A stretch of 64,000 nt of DNA, taken from positions 434,001 through 498,000 of the forward strand of contig NZ_JYJB01000008.1 of assembly GCF_000956475.1 (NCBI RefSeq). Reading direction: 5' to 3'. The position numbers were made by a program, and so were the translations under genes. Origin of the DNA: Microbacterium hydrocarbonoxydans. GTDB lineage: Bacteria > Actinomycetota > Actinomycetes > Actinomycetales > Microbacteriaceae. A model generated the notes under the pieces. That model searched no databases. It was not told where the DNA came from and saw only the letters and a program-made list of their open reading frames with translations. This document shows, in pieces, positions 59,475 through 64,000 of the stretch (the stretch's first letter is position 1; each line of letters opens with the position of its first letter).

Positions 59475-59488
59475 GAACGAGAGGAATC

Positions 59489-59644
59489 ATGTACGCCGCA
59501 CTCTGGCGCCTGCTGCCCGGCCCCTGGTGGCTGAAGCTGTTCATCCTGCTCGTGCTCATCGCCGCCGTGCTCTACGCGCTGTTCTGGTACGTGTTCCCCT
59601 GGGTGAGCCCCTTCATCACGCCGGGCGAGGTCGACGTCGAATGA
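59489..59644 (+). CDS. small hydrophobic membrane protein
   Basis: A 51-residue protein, MYAALWRLLPGPWWLKLFIL then a single transmembrane helix and an acidic end (ITPGEVDVE). AGAGGAA precedes the ATG. It lies between the sortase (14 bases away) and pabA (four-base overlap). The function is unknown. Confidence 0.8.
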   Translation: MYAALWRLLPGPWWLKLFILLVLIAAVLYALFWYVFPWVSPFITPGEVDVE

Positions 59645-60276
59645 CGCGAGTGCTCGTCGTGGACAATCACGACAGCTTCGTGCACACCCTGGTCGGCTAC
59701 CTGCGTGAGCTCGGCGCCGATGTGTCGATGATCGAGGCCGATGCCATCGACGCCGCAGAACTCGAAGGCCTCTTCCCCGCGTTCGACGCGGTCATGCTCT
59801 CCCCCGGACCCGGCGCTCCCGCCGACGCCGGCGCGTCGCTCGATGCGGTGCGTCTCGCGGTCGAGAAGCGGATGCCGCTGCTCGGCGTGTGCCTTGGGCA
59901 TCAGTGCATCGCCGAGGCGCTGGGAGCCCCGGTGTCGGAGGCGCCCGAGCTCATGCACGGCATGGTGTCGGCCGTGGAGCACGACGGATCGGCGCTGTTC
60001 GCCGGCATCCCCTCGCCGTTCGACGTCGGCAGGTACCATTCGCTGGCCGTACCGGCATCCGCTCTTCCCGCGGAGCTCCACGTCACCGCTCGTACGGACA
60101 CCGGCACCGTCATGGCCATCGCCCACGTCGAGCTCCCTCTTCTGGGGGTGCAGTTCCACCCCGAGAGCGTGCTGACCGAGGGCGGCTATCGGCTGCTCGC
60201 GAACTGGCTCGCGTCGGTCGGAGATGCGGATGCCGTCTCCCGAGCCGAGTCGCTGCATCCGCTCACCCGCGGCTGA
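59641..60276 (+). CDS. pabA: glutamine amidotransferase of anthranilate/aminodeoxychorismate synthase
   Basis: The 211-residue class I amidotransferase has DNHDSFVHTLVGYL at the N-terminus, the nucleophile Cys84 in LLGVCLGHQ and the catalytic His-Glu in VQFHPESVLTEGG. It supplies ammonia for anthranilate (trpG role) or aminodeoxychorismate (pabA role); sequence alone does not decide. It matches Rv0013 by position. Confidence 0.9.
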   Translation: MTRVLVVDNHDSFVHTLVGYLRELGADVSMIEADAIDAAELEGLFPAFDAVMLSPGPGAPADAGASLDAVRLAVEKRMPLLGVCLGHQCIAEALGAPVSEAPELMHGMVSAVEHDGSALFAGIPSPFDVGRYHSLAVPASALPAELHVTARTDTGTVMAIAHVELPLLGVQFHPESVLTEGGYRLLANWLASVGDADAVSRAESLHPLTRG

Positions 60277-60303
60277 ACCGCCGGGGGCGCCCGGACCGGG
60301 ATT

Positions 60304-60385
60304 GCGTTTCGTCTCGCTTCGCTCGCTCAACGACCGGGGGTCCCGCGCGCTCAACGACCGGGGGTGCCGCGCTCAACGACCGGGG
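60304..60385. repeat. palindromic repeat end, copy C, with three tandem units
   Basis: GCGTTTCGTCTCGCTTCG (60304-60321), the same arm as copy B, is followed by three tandem copies of GCTCAACGACCGGGG at 60325, 60349 and 60371 (24 and 22 bases apart). It lies between the convergent pabA and pknB. Confidence 0.7.
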
Positions 60386-60425
60386 TGACGCTCGGTGAAA
60401 GACCGCGAGTGGGAGCGGGGCGGAA

Positions 60426-62117
60426 CTACTGGGCGGGAGCCGCGCAGAACCGCAGCTCGACGGTCGAGCCGATCGCGACATCGCCCGGTGCCGCCGACAT
60501 CGAGACCACCGTCGCGGGATCGGTCGCGGGGCAGTCGGTGAGCTCGGTGGGCTGAGCGGCGAGGCCGATCTGCTCGAGCTGCCGCGTCGCGGCATCCACC
60601 GTCCAGCCGGTGAGGTCGGTGAGGGTGACCCGCCCGCTGGCGACCACCAGGTTGATGACCGTGTCGGGGGCGACCTCGGCATCCGCCTTCTCGCTGGCCT
60701 CCATGACCGTGTCTGCCTGCAGGCTCTTGTCGTTGCGCTGGATCACGGTTCCGAGCTGCAAACCAGCGGCCCCCAGAGCATCCTTCGCCTGAGCGAGAGA
60801 CAGCCCGACCAGCGTCGGCACCACGACCGTCTCCTTGCCAGACGACACGTACACCGTGATCTCGTCTCCCTCGGCGACGGCGACGCCCGCCTTGGGATCC
60901 GTGCGGATCACATTGCCCTCGGCGATCTCCGAACTCGACTCGAGTACGAGCTTGGCCGTGAGATCGAGCTCGCCCAGCGCGTTCTGTGCGCGCTCCGACG
61001 ACATGTCGACGACGTTCGGCACGACACGGGCGTCCGACGGGGTGTCGGGGGTGCTGATCGAGACGACCCAGAAGAGCACAGAGGTCAGCAGCACCGCCAG
61101 CAGTGCGACGCCGGCCCAGATCCACGCGACCGGCGGACCGGACTGCGTGCGGGTCATCGTCGTATCGGCCGACAGCTGTCGCAGCGATCGTGCCGTCTCC
61201 TGTGCCTGCTTGGGGCTCGGGCCGTACAGCTCGCTCGTGAGCGCGCCGATCTCCTTGCGGCTCGGCGCCCGGCCCTCGACGGCAGCATCCAGAGCCGCGC
61301 GGAAGTGCGCGGCATCCGGGTAGCGCTGATACGGATCCTTCGCGAGCGCGCGCAGCACGATCGGGTCGAGGGCTCCTGGTGAGTCCTCGTTCACCTCGCT
61401 CGGCGGGAGCGGCGTCTCGCTGACGTGCTGGTAGGCGACCGCGACCGGTGACTCGCCGCGGAACGGCTGGCGTCCTGTGAGCAGCTCGTAGAGCACGACG
61501 CCGGTCGAGTAGAGGTCGGCGCGCGCGTCGACGGGCTCGCCCTTGGCCTGCTCGGGTGAGAAATACGCGGCGGTGCCGATGATCTGCGTGGTCTCGGCGA
61601 CCGTGGACGAGGAGTCGGACACGGCACGGGCGATGCCGAAGTCCATGACCTTGACCTGGCCCTTTTCGGTCACCATGACGTTGCCGGGCTTGATGTCGCG
61701 GTGCACGACTCCCGCGCGGTGCGAGTAGTCGAGAGCCTCGAGGATGCCATCGACGTATCGGACGGCGTCGTCGACCGGCACGGGGCCTGACGAGATGATG
61801 TCCTTCAGGAGCGTTCCGTGGATGAGCTCCATGACGATGTACGGAGTGACGGTCCCTGAGCCGGGGGCGTCTGCCTCGTCACCGGCGTCGAAGACGCGGA
61901 CGATCGACGGATGCGACATGCGCGAGGCCGACTGCGCCTCGAGGCGGAACCGGGTGCGGAACGCGGTGTCGCGAGCGAGCTCGGGATCGAGGATCTTGAT
62001 CGCCACGGCGCGCCCGAGGGTCAGGTCGTACCCGCGGTACACCTTGGCCATGCCTCCGTGACCGATGAGCTCGTCGACGCGGTATCGACCCGCGAGAACA
62101 CGTGGCTCTGTGGACAC
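60426..62117 (-). CDS. pknB: serine/threonine protein kinase PknB with PASTA domains
   Basis: The 563-residue kinase has a G-rich loop GHGGMAKVYRG, Lys in AIKILD, HRDIKPGNVM, the DFG loop MDFGIARAV and a central transmembrane helix (about 330-352). Three extracellular PASTA domains follow (VVPNVVDMSSERAQNALGEL, VVPTLVGLSLAQAKDALG, LTDLTGWTVDAATRQLEQIG). It senses muropeptide or lipid II and controls wall growth. Order pknB-pknA-pbpA is conserved. Confidence 0.95.
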   Translation of the reverse strand: MSTEPRVLAGRYRVDELIGHGGMAKVYRGYDLTLGRAVAIKILDPELARDTAFRTRFRLEAQSASRMSHPSIVRVFDAGDEADAPGSGTVTPYIVMELIHGTLLKDIISSGPVPVDDAVRYVDGILEALDYSHRAGVVHRDIKPGNVMVTEKGQVKVMDFGIARAVSDSSSTVAETTQIIGTAAYFSPEQAKGEPVDARADLYSTGVVLYELLTGRQPFRGESPVAVAYQHVSETPLPPSEVNEDSPGALDPIVLRALAKDPYQRYPDAAHFRAALDAAVEGRAPSRKEIGALTSELYGPSPKQAQETARSLRQLSADTTMTRTQSGPPVAWIWAGVALLAVLLTSVLFWVVSISTPDTPSDARVVPNVVDMSSERAQNALGELDLTAKLVLESSSEIAEGNVIRTDPKAGVAVAEGDEITVYVSSGKETVVVPTLVGLSLAQAKDALGAAGLQLGTVIQRNDKSLQADTVMEASEKADAEVAPDTVINLVVASGRVTLTDLTGWTVDAATRQLEQIGLAAQPTELTDCPATDPATVVSMSAAPGDVAIGSTVELRFCAAPAQ

Positions 62118-62174
62118 GGACTAAACCCCCTGGAAAACCTGACGACGCTTCGATCAGCCTACGACGTGCCGCTT

Positions 62175-63905
62175 CTAGTTCCCTGTATCAGCGCCGCCAT
62201 CGACGGCCGGAAGGATCGGCGAGGACTGCCCCTGAAGGGAGATGTCCGACGGACGGTCGCCGCAGAACGCACGGTACGTCGCGGTCACGACCTGACCCGC
62301 CTTGCCCGCGTCGACCGTGAAGGTCGAGGTGCGGGTGTTCGCGTCGAAGCTGCTCACCGGAGATCCGTTGGCGAAGGTGCCGTTCGTGAGCGTCACCTCG
62401 TAGGCGGTCAGGTTGGGGGTGCCCGAGGGGCAGGTGAAGTTCGTCCAGTTGACGGTCGCCTGGCCGCCCTCGACGATCGTCGTCGCGGCAGAGAAGGTCG
62501 GCGCGTTCGCCGGTGCGCCGATCGGGATCTGATCGGTGAAGCGGTACAGCGTGATCGGCGTGCCCTTCTTGAGCTGACCTTCTGGGCTCACCCGCTCGAC
62601 AGTGCCGACCTGATCGGCGCTGGCAGCAGGAGAGCCGTCCTCGCAGGCCGGGACGAGCCCTGCCTCGGTGGCGATGCCGATCGCCTCTTCGCAGTTGAGG
62701 CCGATGAGTCCGAGATCTCCGACGTTGATCGGCGGCGCCTCGGTCTGGGTCTGCGTGGGCTTCGGGGTCGGGGTGTTCTTCGGCGTCTGCGAGGTCGTCG
62801 AAGACTCCGTCGGGTCGGCGTCGCCGCCCGGGTTCTGACCGAACAGCGCCCACAACGTGCCGCCCAGCACGATCACGAGAAGCGCGATGAGCGCGACCAG
62901 AGGCCACGTCCACGGGCTGCGCTTCTTCTTCTCGGGCTCCTCGACCTCACCGTCCACAGGAAGGCTGGCGGTCGTCGGAAGGATGCGCGTCGCTCCGCCG
63001 TCATCGGAGGCGGACAGCATCCGCGTCGCGTCGTCGACTGCGCCGCCGGTGGCGATCGCGGGCACAGCGATGGCCGCCGAGTTCAGGTCGCCTCGGCGCA
63101 GCGCCTGCGCGGCGCGCGCGACGGTCGCCGACGACGAGGGGCGATCACCGGGCTTCTTGGCGATCATCGCCATCACGAGGTTCTGCACGGGGATCGGCAC
63201 GGTCGGCGGCAGCGGCGGGGGCTGCTCGTTGATCTGCGCCATCGCGATCGCGACCTGCGACTCTCCCGTGAACGGGCGCTTGCCGGCGAGGCATTCGTAG
63301 GCGACGATGCCCAGCGAGTACGTGTCGGTGGCAGGTGACGCAGGGTGGCCCGACGCCTGCTCGGGCGACAGGTACTGCACGGTTCCCATGACCTGGCCGG
63401 TCGCGGTGAGGGGCACCTGGTCGGCGATCCGGGCGATGCCGAAATCGGTGATCTTGACGCGCCCGTCCGGCGTGATCAGCAGGTTGCCGGGCTTGATGTC
63501 GCGGTGCACGAGGCCGGCGGCGTGTGCGGCCTGCAGAGCGGATGCCGTCTGGGCGACGATGTCGAGCGTCTTGTCGGCGCTCAGCGCACCGTCGCGCTCG
63601 AGGATGGTCGACAGGGCCTCGCCGGGCACGAGCTCCATGACGAGGAAGGCGCTGCCGTTCTCCTCGCCGTAGTCGAACACGCTCGCGATGCCCTCGTGGT
63701 TGACGAGTGCCGCGTGCCGCGCTTCGGCGCGGAACCGCTCGAGGAACCCGGGGTCCCCCATGTACTCGTCTTTGAGGATCTTGATGGCGACGGTGCGTCC
63801 GATGACGTGATCCGTCGCCTCCCACACCTCGCCCATGCCGCCGATCGCAATACGCGACTGCAGCTCGTAGCGACCACCGAACGACACACCCTGCGTCGGT
63901 CTCAT
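62175..63905 (-). CDS. pknA: serine/threonine protein kinase PknA-like
   Basis: A 576-residue membrane kinase. GGMGEVWEATD, Lys in AIKILKDEY, HRDIKPGNLL and ITDFGIARIAD are the kinase motifs; a transmembrane helix lies near 335-355. A Thr/Pro-rich linker is followed by a PASTA-like segment (LGLIGLNCEEAIGIATEAGLVPAC) and an Ig-like end. Mycobacterial PknA lacks this extracellular part. The start overlaps the pbpA stop (ATGA). Confidence 0.92.
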   Translation of the reverse strand: MRPTQGVSFGGRYELQSRIAIGGMGEVWEATDHVIGRTVAIKILKDEYMGDPGFLERFRAEARHAALVNHEGIASVFDYGEENGSAFLVMELVPGEALSTILERDGALSADKTLDIVAQTASALQAAHAAGLVHRDIKPGNLLITPDGRVKITDFGIARIADQVPLTATGQVMGTVQYLSPEQASGHPASPATDTYSLGIVAYECLAGKRPFTGESQVAIAMAQINEQPPPLPPTVPIPVQNLVMAMIAKKPGDRPSSSATVARAAQALRRGDLNSAAIAVPAIATGGAVDDATRMLSASDDGGATRILPTTASLPVDGEVEEPEKKKRSPWTWPLVALIALLVIVLGGTLWALFGQNPGGDADPTESSTTSQTPKNTPTPKPTQTQTEAPPINVGDLGLIGLNCEEAIGIATEAGLVPACEDGSPAASADQVGTVERVSPEGQLKKGTPITLYRFTDQIPIGAPANAPTFSAATTIVEGGQATVNWTNFTCPSGTPNLTAYEVTLTNGTFANGSPVSSFDANTRTSTFTVDAGKAGQVVTATYRAFCGDRPSDISLQGQSSPILPAVDGGADTGN

Positions 63906-64000
63906 CTGCCCAGCACCGCCTCTATGACCTTCTTCGCAATCGGAGCGGCGATGGTGTCGCCGGATCCGGACTGCCCTTTACCGCCGCCGTTCTCGACGAC
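63902..64000 (-). CDS. pbpA: penicillin-binding protein PbpA, C-terminal end only
   Basis: The 32 visible residues, VVENGGGKGQSGSGDTIAAP then IAKKVIEAVLGR, match the very end of a class B transpeptidase (VVENG...AAPIAKKVMEAVL). The rest lies beyond the window. The place just upstream of pknA is that of pbpA in actinobacteria. Confidence 0.75.
   Translation of the reverse strand, partial: VVENGGGKGQSGSGDTIAAPIAKKVIEAVLGR

Overview
The window is the replication-origin region of a high-GC actinobacterium. Its gene order (DUF6049-murJ ... trxB-trxA ... parB-parA-rsmG-jag-yidC-yidD-rnpA-rpmH / dnaA-oriC-dnaN ... recF-dciA-gyrB-gyrA-DUF3566-tRNA-Ile-tRNA-Ala ... ppiA-rhomboid / crgA / sortase-pabA / pknB-pknA-pbpA) is the classic actinobacterial core. 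The lack of sigM, cwlM and gnd at their usual places, the GC-rich codon use and the accessory genes point to Microbacteriaceae, most likely Microbacterium. The genus is inferred from sequence style, not from a database match.

Region by region. (1) 1-9.9 kb: 3' end of an LPATG surface protein, a methyltransferase, DUF6049 plus the lipid II flippase murJ, a membrane protein, and trxB-trxA behind a near-perfect SigR/SigH-type promoter. (2) 9.9-17 kb: a GrpB-like fragment, a hypothetical gene, a sugar porter, parB, parA, then a 3.06 kb gene-free stretch holding eleven near-perfect 16-bp parS sites. The first parS encodes the start of ParA. (3) 17-23.5 kb: rsmG, jag, yidC, yidD, rnpA and rpmH on the minus strand; dnaA, oriC (DnaA boxes) and dnaN on the plus strand. 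(4) 23.5-33.6 kb: between dnaN and recF sits an unusual two-gene unit, a membrane or wall-anchored cohesin-domain protein translationally coupled to a secreted dockerin-amidase; then recF, dciA, gyrB, gyrA and DUF3566. (5) 33.6-44.7 kb: accessory genes. These are a MerR regulator with an aldo-keto reductase under a textbook MerR operator, a VIT1-like transporter, a two-component system with a DUF4097 protein, two tRNAs, a VbhA-Fic toxin-antitoxin module, an immunity-like protein, a MmyB-like regulator, ilvD and a LacI regulator. (6) 44.8-54.4 kb: a 2004-residue GH92 surface glycosidase behind a LacI-type palindrome, a class V aminotransferase, and DAHP synthase preceded by an aromatic-rich leader peptide and attenuator. 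(7) 54.4-64 kb: DUF1801, NUDIX, YbaK, ppiA, rhomboid, a second DnaA-box cluster, crgA, class E sortase, pabA, pknB, pknA and the end of pbpA.

How the genes fit together. ParA/ParB and the parS array segregate the origin that DnaA fires. MurJ, CrgA, PknA/PknB and PbpA run septal and polar wall growth. YidC, YidD, RnpA and RpmH form the membrane-insertion and RNA-processing cluster. The class E sortase is the likely anchoring enzyme for the LAxTG-bearing cohesin and GH92 proteins. Several genes (7145, 26574, 33993, 35841, 52165, 55026, 58680) have a TANNNT -10 element 6-7 bases before the start codon, the mark of leaderless transcripts.
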